DNA of 64,000 nt from Shewanella psychrotolerans (GCF_019457595.1 NZ_CP080419.1:3348001-3412000); one strand, 5' to 3'; positions 38,653 through 49,803 are shown, counted from the first letter of the stretch. Notes: generated from the letters alone by a model not told the origin. Made by a program: numbers and translations.

Positions 38653-39591
38653 TTACTGAGCGGAATTATCCGATACCTGACCATTTTGTTCAAGTAATAG
38701 TCGTGACTCAGGTGAAATCAGTGGTAAAGCCGACTCATTGGCATGATTTTCAGGCTGTACTTGAGACGATGCTGAGTCGCTCTCTGGGGTGATGATATCA
38801 TCTTGAGAAGGGCTTACTCCTTGCTTATTTGCATCTTCAACTGAATCATCACCAACCTCCTCGGTCATTGATTCAGTCTTGTTCAGCAGCTCCTGAACCG
38901 TAAATGCCTGCTCGGCTGACGCGCCTTTGCTCCAACGACTCGATGGTACCGTGACCTTTACTTCCACACGGGATAGTTCAAATCCATCGGGAAACTGCAC
39001 GACCGTTTCTAGGCTCTGAAAATATCTAAAGCTAAAATTAAACTTATCCTCAGTTAAACTAGCTAGCGCTAGCTGAGTCACCTTACCTGCTTGAAGACCG
39101 ATAAATACAAGCTCAGCTTTACCTTTCAGCGCTTGCTTTCGCTTTTTCAGCTGAGTAAGCACTAACTTAACTCGGTATTGGTTAGCTAGCAGACTCGGGC
39201 TCATCTCTAACTCGTGAATCGCTACCCCGTCGGCTTGATGTTCAGGCGCCATAATACTGCGATAAAATGCCAGTTCACGATCTAGCTCTTTCTGCTTCTG
39301 ATGCTGCTCTAAAAACATCTGCTGCATATTATCGTTTGCTTCACGCTCGAGCGACAACTCTAAATTACGAGATGCCAGCGCCTCAGCTTGGGCTTTTAAC
39401 GCCTGACTAAGTTCAGCTACGCGCGCATTAGATGGATTAGCAATAACTTGATGCTGAGACGACCAAATATCCCACGTTAAGACACCAGTAAAAAATGCCA
39501 CTAAGATTAGCAACAACAGATAAACGCTCGAAGGTCTAATTTTTCGCTCAATGACTTGCATGCGATCGACCCAGCGATGATAATTTGGCAT
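38653..39591 (-). CDS. DUF6776-like membrane coiled-coil protein
   Basis: 312 residues. One membrane helix near 22-43 (VYLLLLILVAFFTGVLTWDIW) is followed by a long coiled coil (about 58-110, with LSQALKAQAEALASRNLELS), a beta-rich part (about 125-215, with VKLVLTQLKKRKQALKGKAELVFIGLQ) and a disordered acidic tail. This matches the arrangement of the DUF6776 family that neighbours erpA or bactofilin genes in many gammaproteobacteria. Function unknown; a scaffold role is plausible. Confidence 0.75.
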   Translation of the reverse strand: MPNYHRWVDRMQVIERKIRPSSVYLLLLILVAFFTGVLTWDIWSSQHQVIANPSNARVAELSQALKAQAEALASRNLELSLEREANDNMQQMFLEQHQKQKELDRELAFYRSIMAPEHQADGVAIHELEMSPSLLANQYRVKLVLTQLKKRKQALKGKAELVFIGLQAGKVTQLALASLTEDKFNFSFRYFQSLETVVQFPDGFELSRVEVKVTVPSSRWSKGASAEQAFTVQELLNKTESMTEEVGDDSVEDANKQGVSPSQDDIITPESDSASSQVQPENHANESALPLISPESRLLLEQNGQVSDNSAQ

Positions 39592-39662
39592 TAAGTATTA
39601 GCCCCTTATAAAAAAATCTTAACTCTATTTGAGTACAACAATGGTTTATCCGGAAGGTTACT

Positions 39663-41372
39663 GTGCAGCTAACAATTAATAGCCTCATTAAGCAATGCCA
39701 GAAATACCTCAATACCGATCTCAAAGATAAGCTATCACAAGCCCAGATCAGTGTGCAGCTTTGTGGTCTCGCGCTCGCTTTTGCTCTAGTGGCATCGGCG
39801 GTGATAATACTATTTCGCCTGTTATTACTCGGATTAAACACTTTCACCCAAACTCAAGAGTGGGATTTTACTGGCAACTTTGGTGACTGGCGAGTGCTAT
39901 TGCCACTTTTAGGGGCGATATTAATCTGGATCGTGGCGGTTTTGGGATCTAAACGCTACAAGCGCATGGGAATCGCCTATGTCATGCACCGCATGAAATT
40001 GCATTATGGCAAGATCCCACTGCAATCTGCGCCTGGGCAATTTTTCCAAGCATTGTTTGCATTGGCAACTAATTTTTCAGTGGGGCGAGAGGGACCCGCC
40101 ATCCATCTCGGTGCGGTCAGTGCGAGTGTGATGGCAGAGAAGTTTAAATTGCCAGACAACAGTGTACGCATCATGTGCGCTAGTGGGATCGCCGCAGGAA
40201 TAGCGGCAATCTTTAACTCCCCCTTAGCGGCGGTTATCTTTGTCTTTGAGGTAGTACTTAGAGAGTACAAAGTCCACTACTTCTTCCCAATCATGCTCTC
40301 GGCAATTTGTGGCGCACTGAGCAGCCAATTAGTATTTGGTAATATCCATGAATATGAGCAGATTGGTATTAATCATATTCCCTTATCTCAATATCCTCTT
40401 TTGCTCGTCTGCGGCGTTACACTTGGCTGTATCGCAGCGCTATTTAATCACACGCTTTTGCGAGTCACTGACAAGGGTCAGCAGTGGCCTTTGATCTACC
40501 GCCTTTTATTAGCTGGCGGTATCACTACGATCATTGGCATATTTCTCCCCCAAGCATTAGGCAGTGGCGATCTTGCAATCACCCATGCGATTAGCGACAA
40601 CCCAAGCTTACTTTTATTGATAGGCCTTTTGATCGGTAAAATCGTGGCTACCATTGGCGCTATTGGGCTAGGTATTCCAGGCGGGATCATAGGCCCATTA
40701 TTTGGTATTGGCGCGTTAATTGGTGCAATTTTGGCCGTTATCAGTGCCTTTTTCTTTCCGTCGGTGACTCCTTATGTTGGTCTCTATACCATTATTGGTA
40801 TGACCGCCATGATGGGCGTTTGTCTAAGTGCCCCCTTAGCCGCACTCGTTGCATTACTTGAACTGACTAACAATGCATCGATCATTTTGCCTTCGATGTT
40901 TGTGACGATTCCGGCGTTTTTGATCGCTCACCAAGCGTTCCATACAAAATCGCTGTTTTACCGCCAAATGGATATTATGGGGCTCGATTATAAAATCTCT
41001 TCCATTAAACTAGGACTTCAGAAAAAGGGCGTGAGAGCCGTTATGGATAAACGCTTTGTAATTGTCAAAGATAATAATGAGCTACTACTCGAAGTATTAA
41101 AACGCGCCGAAGGTCGCTCGGTACTGGTGCAAAACAACCTAGGCGAAATGGAGATGCTGCAGCTTGAGCTTCAGTTCGTGGATGACATGAGTACCTTAAC
41201 TCGTCACCCGATCCAAGGACTGGCAGATACCTGCACCCTAAAAGAAGTGTATGAGGTACTATCAAGAGACAGAAGAGGAGAAGTGTTCATCTATCAAGAT
41301 AGCATCGACAAAGTCGTGGGGGTGATTAGCTGGGCAATGCTGCAAAAAGAGATTAATTCGGGACAAATATAA
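39663..41372 (+). CDS. CLC-type chloride channel/transporter with CBS domains
   Basis: 569 residues; GTG start with GGAAGG five bases upstream. The first 430 residues are the CLC membrane core, including GREGPAIHLGAVSASVM (selectivity filter, near 140), LGSGDLAITHAI and GIPGGIIGPLFGIGAL. A C-terminal pair of CBS-like modules (about 450-569) likely senses nucleotides. CLC proteins either conduct or exchange Cl- for H+; the gating glutamate is present in GREGP, which favours exchange. Divergent from the DUF6776-like gene. Confidence 0.92.
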   Translation: MQLTINSLIKQCQKYLNTDLKDKLSQAQISVQLCGLALAFALVASAVIILFRLLLLGLNTFTQTQEWDFTGNFGDWRVLLPLLGAILIWIVAVLGSKRYKRMGIAYVMHRMKLHYGKIPLQSAPGQFFQALFALATNFSVGREGPAIHLGAVSASVMAEKFKLPDNSVRIMCASGIAAGIAAIFNSPLAAVIFVFEVVLREYKVHYFFPIMLSAICGALSSQLVFGNIHEYEQIGINHIPLSQYPLLLVCGVTLGCIAALFNHTLLRVTDKGQQWPLIYRLLLAGGITTIIGIFLPQALGSGDLAITHAISDNPSLLLLIGLLIGKIVATIGAIGLGIPGGIIGPLFGIGALIGAILAVISAFFFPSVTPYVGLYTIIGMTAMMGVCLSAPLAALVALLELTNNASIILPSMFVTIPAFLIAHQAFHTKSLFYRQMDIMGLDYKISSIKLGLQKKGVRAVMDKRFVIVKDNNELLLEVLKRAEGRSVLVQNNLGEMEMLQLELQFVDDMSTLTRHPIQGLADTCTLKEVYEVLSRDRRGEVFIYQDSIDKVVGVISWAMLQKEINSGQI

Positions 41373-42078
41373 TCAACCTTATCAAACCATTTACGTACGA
41401 TTCCACTGTATTAGGGGATCTGCTATAGTGCCATCATAAACGCTTAGTGCCTTATATTTTAGTGACTATTGGGTCGCAATGGCTTGCTCTATCGACCAGT
41501 GCTGAAGCGCTTACTGATGATTGATAGCGTGCTTTTAAGTTCGCTTTTATAGCTTGGTTATATGGCTTAATACTGCAGTGAAGTGATGATCACCACGGCT
41601 TTGCCCTTGTCCAACCCAAAGCATTAGCAAAGTAAGACTATGTGATCGATGATGTTGAAAATGCTGCGTATAAGATCACAATAACAGTTCAACTTGAGGG
41701 AAATTTAGATCAGGCTGATATACTCTAGCTGACACGAATTCAACAAGCGCGTTTTCTGTTATCAGAGAAGACTAAGTGGTAAATTCGCCGTTAACCACAA
41801 TATTTATATGTTGCATGGCAAATAAAGTGATCGTGTTCCCGTTATCCAGAGGCAATTGAGAGCGGGATAATGAATAAGATAATGGCTCAAATAGTCATCG
41901 ATACTCAGCCGTTTTTAGATGAGCAGGTAACGGACTTTTCATTCCCACGGCACTATTCATTCATGCAGTAAGCACTGACATCGACGATTGATTCACAAAT
42001 TGAACAATACGAATGTCCAGTTAATTGGTATTCACAAAAAGCCGGTTTTAATCTGGCGACTGACTTTAAGGATATAGA
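41373..42078. other. long intergenic stretch, no gene supported
   Basis: 706 bases. Both strands are broken by stops. A 33-codon ORF (41870-41971, IVIDTQPFLDEQ) might be the relic of an AraC-type regulator but is too short to call. The hemL promoter must lie in the last part. Confidence 0.4.
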
Positions 42079-43365
42079 ATGACCCGTTCTGAAACCCTAT
42101 TTGAACAGGCTAAAAAAACCATCCCTGGTGGCGTTAACTCGCCTGTACGTGCCTTTAACGGCGTGGGTGGCTCACCTCTGTTTATCGAAAAAGCCGATGG
42201 CGCTTATATTTATGATGCCGATGGTAAAGCCTATATCGACTATGTTGGTTCTTGGGGCCCGATGATTTTAGGTCATAATCATCCTAAGATTCGTGCTGCT
42301 GTGTTAGCTGCTGTCGAAAACGGCCTGTCTTTCGGTGCACCGACAGAGCTTGAAGTGCGCATGGCAGAAAAAGTGATTGAGATGGTACCATCGATGGAAC
42401 AGGTTCGCATGGTTAGCTCAGGCACCGAAGCCACCATGAGTGCGATTCGCTTAGCTCGTGGTTTCACTGGCCGCGATAAGATCCTTAAATTTGAAGGTTG
42501 CTACCACGGCCACGCTGACTGCTTACTCGTAAAAGCAGGTTCAGGCGCGCTAACACTAGGCCAGCCAAGCTCACCTGGTATCCCTGAAGATTTCGCTAAG
42601 CACACTCTGACCGCCGTTTATAACGAGCTAGAATCGGTCAAATCGCTGTTTGAACAGTATCCAGAAGAGATCTCGTGCATCATTCTTGAGCCTGTTGCTG
42701 GCAACATGAACTGCATACCGCCAATCCCTGGTTTCCTGGAGGGCCTACGAGCCCTTTGTGACCAATACGGTGCACTACTCATTATCGACGAAGTAATGAC
42801 AGGTTTCCGCGTATCGAAAAGCGGCGCTCAAGGTCACTACGGAATTACCCCAGATCTAACGACTTTAGGTAAAGTGATTGGTGGCGGTATGCCAGTCGGT
42901 GCTTTCGGTGGTCGTAAAGATGTGATGCAGTTTATCGCCCCAACGGGTCCTGTTTATCAAGCCGGTACCCTATCTGGTAACCCAATTGCCATGTCAGCCG
43001 GTCTTGCACAGATGGAAGCGCTTTGCGAAGAGGGTCTTTACGAAGAGCTAGCCGCTAAGACAAAACGTATCGCAGAAGGCTTTAAAGCCGCAGCGAACAA
43101 GCACGGTATTCCACTGAGCATCAACTATGTTGGCGGTATGTTCGGACTCTTCTTCACAGAAGAAGAGAAAGTCACTCGCTTCGACCAAGTGACTAAGTGT
43201 GACGCTGAAGCATTTCCTGTTTTCTACCATGGCATGCTCGATGAAGGTGTTTATCTTGCACCAAGCGCCTATGAAGCAGGCTTCTTGTCTATGGCTCATG
43301 GCGAGAAAGAGCTTGAGGCAACACTTGCAGCCGCTGAACGTGTCTTTGCTAAAATGGCTAAGTAA
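42079..43365 (+). CDS. hemL: glutamate-1-semialdehyde 2,1-aminomutase
   Basis: PLP-dependent enzyme making 5-aminolevulinate in the C5 route to haem. 428 residues. The PLP-binding lysine is Lys265 ([19 protein letters not shown]); [48 protein letters not shown] and [10 protein letters not shown] are conserved. ATG start after AAGGA. Monocistronic with an intrinsic terminator. Confidence 0.98.
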   Translation: MTRSETLFEQAKKTIPGGVNSPVRAFNGVGGSPLFIEKADGAYIYDADGKAYIDYVGSWGPMILGHNHPKIRAAVLAAVENGLSFGAPTELEVRMAEKVIEMVPSMEQVRMVSSGTEATMSAIRLARGFTGRDKILKFEGCYHGHADCLLVKAGSGALTLGQPSSPGIPEDFAKHTLTAVYNELESVKSLFEQYPEEISCIILEPVAGNMNCIPPIPGFLEGLRALCDQYGALLIIDEVMTGFRVSKSGAQGHYGITPDLTTLGKVIGGGMPVGAFGGRKDVMQFIAPTGPVYQAGTLSGNPIAMSAGLAQMEALCEEGLYEELAAKTKRIAEGFKAAANKHGIPLSINYVGGMFGLFFTEEEKVTRFDQVTKCDAEAFPVFYHGMLDEGVYLAPSAYEAGFLSMAHGEKELEATLAAAERVFAKMAK

Positions 43366-43390
43366 ACTTTTCTGGTAACAGATCATAAAA

Positions 43391-43412
43391 GGACGCCTCG
43401 GCGTCCTTTTTT
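43391..43412 (+). terminator. hemL terminator
   Basis: GGACGC-CTCG-GCGTCC followed by six T. Confidence 0.92.
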
Positions 43413-43808
43413 ATTGGGCCGACTAAATGATTAAGTTATACCGACTGATTACTAACAGCGAATAGATTGGCAGTGATTTTCACTGCCCCTTTACCAGTTA
43501 ACCATGACAAAAAACGACCTAGACACAAAAGTAAGCACAATAACCTAAAAAGATGCTTAAACTTATTTTTATCTAGTGCTATTCACCAAAGCTAATCGGT
43601 TAAAAAAAATATTATACTAATCAGCCTCCCCAAGTGTGCGCAGCCTCTCATTTCCACCCCAAAGTTAGACTAAGGTAACACTTGCGTATTAGCTCATCCT
43701 ATGGTCAGATCGCCGTCTATCACAACAACCTTAACCAAACCTTGAATTAAATCACGCTTCCTTGTCCGTGTTGGGGAGCGGATCGAACTCGGCTGTAGGA
43801 ACAAATGT
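43413..43808. other. intergenic upstream of nhaD
   Basis: About 395 bases without a gene. AGGA precedes the nhaD ATG. A sodium-responsive promoter may be here, but no operator was recognised. Confidence 0.4.
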
Positions 43809-45056
43809 ATGCTCGACATTTTCCTGATCACACTTGCTGTGCTAGCGCTATTAAGCATTATTTTCGAAGAGGTAACTCACTTAAATAAAGCGAAAACCAC
43901 CCTGTTTTTCGGCTGTATAGCCTGGATAACCCTATTTGTGGCGGCTCAAGATTCAGATCACCAACGCTTGGTGGCAGAAGAGTTAAACGAGAACTTACTC
44001 GAAATCGCGACCCTCTGGTTATTCTTAATGTCGACCATGACCTTTGTGGCTTATCTAAATGCCAAGGGTATGATCCAGATCTTAGTGCAAAAGCTTTTTC
44101 CGCAGAAAGTCTCTGTACGCATGCTGATGATACAGGTGGCGCTGTTCTCACTCGTTCTGTCTGCTATCTGTGATAACGTGACAGCAACCTTAGTTTCTCT
44201 AGGCTTATTAACCACTTTCCAGCTCGAAAGCCAGATGAAACGCCGTATGTCAGTATTAATCATCTTTGCGGTTAACTCCGGAGGGGTTGCGCTTATCACT
44301 GGTGATGTGACCACTCTGATGATCTTCCTTGGCGGCCACGTTCATATATCTCAGCTGCTGATATTGTTTATTCCTGCTGCGGTAAGCGTCATGTTGCTGG
44401 CAGTATTATTTTCGCTCAAGGCTGAGGGACACGTCAGTACAACCCCAATTAAGCGCAGTTACAATGGTATTGATGTGCTGATCGCCTTTATCTTCTTGAT
44501 CACCATCATTCTAACTATGGTGCTCAACATTTTATTTGGTATTCCCCCGGTACTTACCTTCCTTTCTGGTTTGTCTGTGATGTTCTTAGTCGGCACCACC
44601 TCTCGTAGCAACAAAGAGGAGTTACAGATCTTGGAATATATCCGTCAGGTTGAGTTTGATACCCTGCTGTTCTTCCTTGGGATCTTGTTACTTGTGGGTA
44701 TGCTTAAAGAGATAGGTACGCTTCATCTACTCACTGAGGTATATGCTAAGTTTGATCCCAACATATCTAACTTCGTTACTGGTATTGGATCGGCAATATT
44801 AGATAACGTGCCACTCACCGCGGCCCTACTTAAAGCAGAACCCGCGTTGACGACACCCGAATGGCTAGGTCTAACCTATTCGGTCGGTGTTGGTGGCTCA
44901 CTGCTGGTCATTGGTAGCGCGGCTGGTATCATCGCCATGAGCAAGGTCAAAGAGCTGACCTTTGTCACCTATTTAAGATATGTGCCAGCGCTTTCGCTAT
45001 GCTATACCGTAGGTTACGGACTTACTCTGCTTATTGCCTATGAGTTTTTTGGATAA
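43809..45056 (+). CDS. nhaD: Na+/H+ antiporter NhaD
   Basis: 415-residue membrane antiporter of the NhaD/ion-transporter superfamily, about 11-12 helices. Conserved stretches are LSAICDNVTATLVSLGLL and FVTGIGSAILDNVPLTAALL (the paired helices with aspartate/asparagine that bind the ion), with VNSGGVALITGDVTTLMIFLGG between them. It gives the cell a second sodium exporter besides NhaA, fitting a marine habitat. Monocistronic; convergent with gspB. Confidence 0.93.
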   Translation: MLDIFLITLAVLALLSIIFEEVTHLNKAKTTLFFGCIAWITLFVAAQDSDHQRLVAEELNENLLEIATLWLFLMSTMTFVAYLNAKGMIQILVQKLFPQKVSVRMLMIQVALFSLVLSAICDNVTATLVSLGLLTTFQLESQMKRRMSVLIIFAVNSGGVALITGDVTTLMIFLGGHVHISQLLILFIPAAVSVMLLAVLFSLKAEGHVSTTPIKRSYNGIDVLIAFIFLITIILTMVLNILFGIPPVLTFLSGLSVMFLVGTTSRSNKEELQILEYIRQVEFDTLLFFLGILLLVGMLKEIGTLHLLTEVYAKFDPNISNFVTGIGSAILDNVPLTAALLKAEPALTTPEWLGLTYSVGVGGSLLVIGSAAGIIAMSKVKELTFVTYLRYVPALSLCYTVGYGLTLLIAYEFFG

Positions 45057-45077
45057 TGCCTTAGCGGTAAGATCGAT

Positions 45078-46076
45078 TTAGATGGCAGGTACCTTAAATT
45101 GAGTACCTGCAACCTCTAACACCACATCACGGGGACGGATCTCCACTATCGTTAATTTACCGTCGATCATATCTCCCTGTTGTAACTCCGCACCGTCGAC
45201 GTTTAGCCAGCGATTATTAGGATCACTTGCATAGACATGAGCCAAAATATTAAATTCAGGTACCTGCAACTGCACCCCTGCAGGTAACTGGCCATATTTA
45301 GGTAATTCGTCAGGCTGAGGCTGAGGAATGGGATCAAGTTTAGGCTCGGTCACAGGCTTAGCGACGGCATTGTCTTTTTCGACCTCTTTGAGTGCCGCTT
45401 CGAACGCTGCCACCAGATTATTCGACGGTAAATCATTGGATACATTCTTGGGCTGAGACCGCTCCAAACCTAGATCCTGCGCCGCTTCATTCACCCTAGA
45501 TTTCAATGAACTGAGTAACGCTTCGCCACGCTGGTTACTGTTGGCACCTAAGATGATAGGTTCTTGAAAATCACCGTCATTAGCTTGAGTCGCTACCGCA
45601 ATCGTCTTCGACCCCTTAGCTACGTTTTGCTTGGGTAATGAGGGCTCAACATAACGGAAGTTTTCCGCCGCTCCATAACGCTCGACTCTCGGGCGTTCAA
45701 TCGCGACGGGCAGCGCGACTTTACCAGCCAGTTGTACCTCATTGAATGTGTTTTTTTCAGACGTTTGATGAGTCTGAACCTGCCCTATAACGCGACTTGG
45801 CTCTGTTTGCGGCGCTTTTTTATCGACAACATTCACTGACGGCTCGTTTATCGCTTGAGCCACTTGAGTATCATATTCCTCACCCAATGGGCTTGCACGA
45901 CTAAACAACCAAGCCAGCACCACAGCAAGCAGTAAAAATAGGATAAATAGTGATATTTTAAGGCCTAAATGACGCCCTTGATTCATTGCCTGATATTGCG
46001 CCCGCGGCGTAATAACGGGATCAATAAGCTGATCTTGCTGTTTAGCTCGAGTCACCGCATCGAGTAAAATCGACAT
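45078..46076 (-). CDS. gspB: type II secretion accessory protein GspB
   Basis: 332 residues: short cytoplasmic N-terminus (SILLDAVTRAKQQDQ), one membrane helix (about 38-58), a long low-complexity periplasmic linker and the conserved GspB C-domain near 265-332 (LPAGVQLQVPEFNILAHVYASDPNNRWLNVDG, then EIRPRDVVLEVAG). With GspA it helps insert the GspD secretin through the peptidoglycan. Its ATG overlaps the gspA stop (TAATG). Confidence 0.88.
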   Translation of the reverse strand: MSILLDAVTRAKQQDQLIDPVITPRAQYQAMNQGRHLGLKISLFILFLLLAVVLAWLFSRASPLGEEYDTQVAQAINEPSVNVVDKKAPQTEPSRVIGQVQTHQTSEKNTFNEVQLAGKVALPVAIERPRVERYGAAENFRYVEPSLPKQNVAKGSKTIAVATQANDGDFQEPIILGANSNQRGEALLSSLKSRVNEAAQDLGLERSQPKNVSNDLPSNNLVAAFEAALKEVEKDNAVAKPVTEPKLDPIPQPQPDELPKYGQLPAGVQLQVPEFNILAHVYASDPNNRWLNVDGAELQQGDMIDGKLTIVEIRPRDVVLEVAGTQFKVPAI

Positions 46077-47719
46077 TAGTAGCGACCTCCGCTCTCTTGC
46101 AAGCGCGGGCCTTTGTCGCTCAAATACAAGTTTAACTGTACTAAGGTTTGGTTACCGGCTATCGCATCGGCACGTAATCCATGTTGGCGCTGAAACGCTT
46201 TCAATGACTGCTCGAGTTCATCGTCAAAATGACTCACTAATCGAGGTGATTTATCTTGGATATGAGCCAATGCGTTTTCAAGCCACTGGATCTGCGTCGC
46301 GGGCGCACCTTTACCTATCTCTTTAGGTTGATAAGGGGGCGCTTGCCACAATAGCTCCATCGTTCCGCTAAAGTGACGCGTAAACCACTCTCTATCTACC
46401 CACAATTGCTGCTCGGACAACTGCAGTAATAATTGCTCTCCTTGGCGAGAAACAACGGTGCCATAAAATGGCTGCTGCGCGTCATCCACAAGATACACTA
46501 CCGCAGGATAATTTAATCGCACCAGCGAATGCCAATTGCCCTGTTGCTGAAAGCAATCTAGCCCTTGTTGCTGAGCTGACTGACAAGCGGTGAGTCCGAT
46601 ATAGGGGGATTTCCCCCATAGCCCTAAAATCGCCGCATAGGCAGTATCAATACTGCGGCTTTGTTCGATCGCACTGCGCAACACTTGTTGACTGGCAGAC
46701 AGGGATTTCTGTGGCGCAGGCTTATCGGCTTGTTGCATGGCCGAAGGCGTAACAGATTTCTGCTCGTTGGCGATCACGGTCTCGGAGGGCGAATTTGGTG
46801 ATTGTTGTTGATTAACTTGCTGTTGATTAAATAGGTAAAACGCCCCAGCGAAGGTGATACCAACCGCTACAGCGGCTAAACTTGGCCAAAGCAATGAACC
46901 TTCTTGCTTAATCTCCTCACCCAAAACTTCAGACGCTGCAGTGCGAACCATTTTGGCATCAATAGGCACTTTTGATTGCGCGTATCCCGCCATTAATGCT
47001 CGTTCACATAAGAGGTTAATCAGTCTAGGAATACCGCCACTGTATTTGTGTAACGCTTTAATGGCACTGCGATGAAATAGCGGCTCATGGCGACCGCCGA
47101 CTTGCAGACGATGTTGCACATAGAGCGCGATCTCTTGCTCAGTTAAGGGTAACAAGTGGTAACGAGCGGTGATCCGTTGGGCTAGCTGCCTTAGTTCTTG
47201 TCGCTTAAGCAACTGTTGGAGTTCAGGCTGACCAATTAAGATCACCTGCAACAACTTTTTCGTATCCGTTTCAAGGTTGGTAAGTAACCTGAGTTGCTCG
47301 AGTACATCGGCACGAAGATGCTGAGCTTCATCAATAATGAGTACAGTATTACGACCCTTTTCATGATTGGCCAACAAAAACTGACTTAGTCTATCGGTCA
47401 ACTGCTTTAGCGTCGGAGATTCACCATAGGTGATATTAAGTTCATCACAAAGCGTCGCTAATAGCTCAAGCTCAGTAAGCGAAGGATTAAGAATGAAAGC
47501 AGTATCGGTATTTTCGGGTAATTGGTTGAGTAAACAGCGTGAAACTGTGGTTTTTCCGGTTCCCACTTCACCAGTCAGCAGTACAAATCCCCCCGTCTCC
47601 CCCAATCCATATGTTAAGTGTGCCAACGCCTCACGATGTCGGTCGCTAAGAAACAGATAATGCGGGTTTGGGGCAATTGAAAATGGGTTATCGTTAAGTC
47701 CATAAAACGCTTTGTACAT
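46076..47719 (-). CDS. gspA: type II secretion ATPase ExeA/GspA
   Basis: 547 residues from MYKAFYGLNDNPFSIAPNP, preceded by AAGG; a longer frame adds 30 residues unlike the family. The N-terminal AAA ATPase (about 15-265) has Walker A GEVGTGKTT and Walker B VLIIDEAQHL. One membrane helix is near 280-300. The periplasmic part has a peptidase-like segment (SLVRLNYPAVVYLVDDAQQPFYGTV) and a C-terminal peptidoglycan-binding domain (LEQSLKAFQRQHGLRADAIAG). Works with GspB in secretin assembly. Divergent from cca; the main gsp cluster is outside the window. Confidence 0.92.
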   Translation of the reverse strand: MYKAFYGLNDNPFSIAPNPHYLFLSDRHREALAHLTYGLGETGGFVLLTGEVGTGKTTVSRCLLNQLPENTDTAFILNPSLTELELLATLCDELNITYGESPTLKQLTDRLSQFLLANHEKGRNTVLIIDEAQHLRADVLEQLRLLTNLETDTKKLLQVILIGQPELQQLLKRQELRQLAQRITARYHLLPLTEQEIALYVQHRLQVGGRHEPLFHRSAIKALHKYSGGIPRLINLLCERALMAGYAQSKVPIDAKMVRTAASEVLGEEIKQEGSLLWPSLAAVAVGITFAGAFYLFNQQQVNQQQSPNSPSETVIANEQKSVTPSAMQQADKPAPQKSLSASQQVLRSAIEQSRSIDTAYAAILGLWGKSPYIGLTACQSAQQQGLDCFQQQGNWHSLVRLNYPAVVYLVDDAQQPFYGTVVSRQGEQLLLQLSEQQLWVDREWFTRHFSGTMELLWQAPPYQPKEIGKGAPATQIQWLENALAHIQDKSPRLVSHFDDELEQSLKAFQRQHGLRADAIAGNQTLVQLNLYLSDKGPRLQESGGRY

Positions 47720-47886
47720 GCAGCCTTTAGTCCCAAAAAATAAATGACGCTCCAAATTAATCCCTAGGGCTATTATTGTCAAAAAAACCCCACAAATAAT
47801 TGACATCAATCCTAGCCCAAATAGTACATTTATAGCGGTTGAGCGTGATAAGCTAGTGACAGATAACGCAAAGAGAATGAAACAAC

Positions 47887-49125
47887 GTGAAGATCTACTT
47901 AGTTGGCGGTGCCGTCCGCGACCAATTACTGCAAATTCCCATTAAAGATCGCGACTATATGGTTGTTGGCGCCACACCGCAACAGATGTTAGATCTCGGC
48001 TATAACCAAGTAGGCAAAGACTTCCCTGTATTCCTTCACCCTAAGACCCAACAAGAATATGCTCTGGCACGAACCGAGCGCAAAACTGCGGTAGGTTATA
48101 GCGGTTTTAGCTGCTATGCAGCTCCGGATGTCACGGTTGAGGAAGACCTACTCAGAAGAGATTTGACCATTAATGCCATCGCCCAAGATGAAGATGGTAC
48201 GCTGGTCGACCCTTATGGCGGCCAGCAAGACATAGAAAACCGACAGCTTAGGCACGTATCGGATGCCTTTATCGAAGACCCCCTAAGAGTACTTAGAGTC
48301 GCAAGGTTTGCAGCTAGATTTCATAATCTAGGTTTCAGCGTCGCCCCCGAAACGCTCACTTTAATGCAACAGATAGCCCAAAGCGGTGAACTTGAAGCGC
48401 TAACACCTGAGCGAGTCTTTCTCGAACTCGATAAAGCCCTAAGCACTCAATCACCCCAGATCTTTTTTGAGGTATTAAGGCAAACTCAGAGTTTAGCTAT
48501 TTTATTTCCCGAAATAGACGCGCTATTTGGTATCCCGCAACCAGAAAAATGGCATCCGGAAATCGATACAGGTATCCATACGCTAATGGTATTGGAACAA
48601 GCAGCTAAGCTATCATCTGATCGCGCCATTCGTTTTGCAGCACTGGTTCATGATTTAGGTAAAGCGCTCTCTCCCATAGAACACTTGCCAAAACATCATG
48701 GGCATGGACAAAAAGGACTTGTACCAATCAGAGCGCTTTGTGAACGTATTCGAGTACCTAACGAGTATCGAGACCTTGCCCTTTTAGTAAGCGATCAACA
48801 CCAAAACATACACCAAGCCTTCGAGCTAAAACCACAAACGATCATAAAGATATTCGATAAAGCCGATCTTTGGCGCAAACCGCAGCGACTCGATCAGTTG
48901 CTCATCGCCTGTGAAGCCGATGTCAAAGGTAGAACGGGTTTTGAGCACAGCGATTACCCCCAAGCAGAGTATCTAAAAGGCTGTTTTAACACAGCCCTTG
49001 ATGTGGCAATAAAACCTATCATTGATGCTGGCTTTAAAGGTGCTGACATAAAAACGGAACTTCAACGCCAACGTATTGAAATATTAGATGAATATAAAAA
49101 TAAATATTTAAAAGAACATCAATAA
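47887..49125 (+). CDS. cca: CCA-adding tRNA nucleotidyltransferase
   Basis: Adds or repairs the 3' CCA of tRNAs, with a phosphohydrolase HD domain. 412 residues; GTG start as in E. coli. The nucleotidyltransferase motif is [25 protein letters not shown] (metal aspartates in DRD), [10 protein letters not shown] and [16 protein letters not shown]; the HD site HDLGKALSP with HHGHG lies near residue 255. Unlike E. coli, tRNA-Ile2 in this window carries an encoded CCA, so repair is the likelier role. Confidence 0.96.
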   Translation: MKIYLVGGAVRDQLLQIPIKDRDYMVVGATPQQMLDLGYNQVGKDFPVFLHPKTQQEYALARTERKTAVGYSGFSCYAAPDVTVEEDLLRRDLTINAIAQDEDGTLVDPYGGQQDIENRQLRHVSDAFIEDPLRVLRVARFAARFHNLGFSVAPETLTLMQQIAQSGELEALTPERVFLELDKALSTQSPQIFFEVLRQTQSLAILFPEIDALFGIPQPEKWHPEIDTGIHTLMVLEQAAKLSSDRAIRFAALVHDLGKALSPIEHLPKHHGHGQKGLVPIRALCERIRVPNEYRDLALLVSDQHQNIHQAFELKPQTIIKIFDKADLWRKPQRLDQLLIACEADVKGRTGFEHSDYPQAEYLKGCFNTALDVAIKPIIDAGFKGADIKTELQRQRIEILDEYKNKYLKEHQ

Positions 49126-49336
49126 TGATAATTAAAAGTACAGTTTTAGTGATCATTGAGCCAAAAATTGCTCAAAAAGCCTACTCAGACTTGCTTTTGT
49201 TGCTTCATGAGATATTGTATAGGGAGCTGATTGTGAAAATTCATAGCAAAATAAAATAGCTATGACATAATAAACCCGTTGCAGTTGTCTTTTCGGCTGC
49301 TCCATTTCAATCCAACTTATTTAAAGGGATTTCCCA

Positions 49337-49603
49337 ATGAACAAAAAAGTACTGATGATTGCTGGCGTAGCAATGACTGCCCTTCTTGGTGGTTGCGCAA
49401 ACACTACTGCTCTAGAAGAAAGCGTTGCTAACCTAGGCAACAAGGTTGATCAATTGTCAGCTGAAGTTAGCTCTCTTAAGTCTGAGCAAGGCGCTCTTTC
49501 TGCAGACGTTAAAGATGCAAAAGCTGCTGCTATGGACGCACAAGCTGAAGCTAAGCGTGCTAACGACCGTATCGACAACATCGCTTCTTCTTACAAGAAG
49601 TAA
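49337..49603 (+). CDS. lpp: murein lipoprotein Lpp
   Basis: 88 residues. Lipoprotein signal with lipobox LLGGC (Cys20). The mature part is an alanine-rich heptad coiled coil (ALEESVANLGNKVDQLSAEV, onwards) ending in YKK, whose last lysine would attach to mDAP, as in E. coli Lpp. Forms trimers that tether the outer membrane to peptidoglycan. Codon use is strongly biased (GCT, GTT, CGT), in keeping with very high expression. AAAGGGA precedes the ATG. Confidence 0.92.
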   Translation: MNKKVLMIAGVAMTALLGGCANTTALEESVANLGNKVDQLSAEVSSLKSEQGALSADVKDAKAAAMDAQAEAKRANDRIDNIASSYKK

Positions 49604-49612
49604 TTTGTCTGT

Positions 49613-49645
49613 ATCGGCAACACATCTGTGTTGCCGATATATTTT
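49613..49645 (+). terminator. lpp terminator
   Basis: ATCGGCAACAC-ATCT-GTGTTGCCGAT followed by ATATTTTCC. Confidence 0.85.
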
Positions 49646-49778
49646 CCTTCTTCTGCTAACAACTCATTGTCGAACTTTTTGTTTTCAACTCTCCCAGCCT
49701 TAAATCTCCGGTCCTAAAATCTCTCAAGTCTAATTATCACCGACATCTATACCCTTCATCGTTGTCATTTTCAGACAT

Positions 49779-49803
49779 AAAAAAGCGCCCCCCTAGGGAC
49801 GCC
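49779..49803 (-). terminator. L,D-transpeptidase gene terminator
   Basis: On the minus strand, GGCGTCCC-TA-GGGGGGCGC then six T, just past the transpeptidase stop. Confidence 0.8.

Noticed and set aside
41870..41971. 33-codon ORF resembling an AraC-type fragment
   Set aside because: Too short and without a helix-turn-helix; resemblance is only a few residues.
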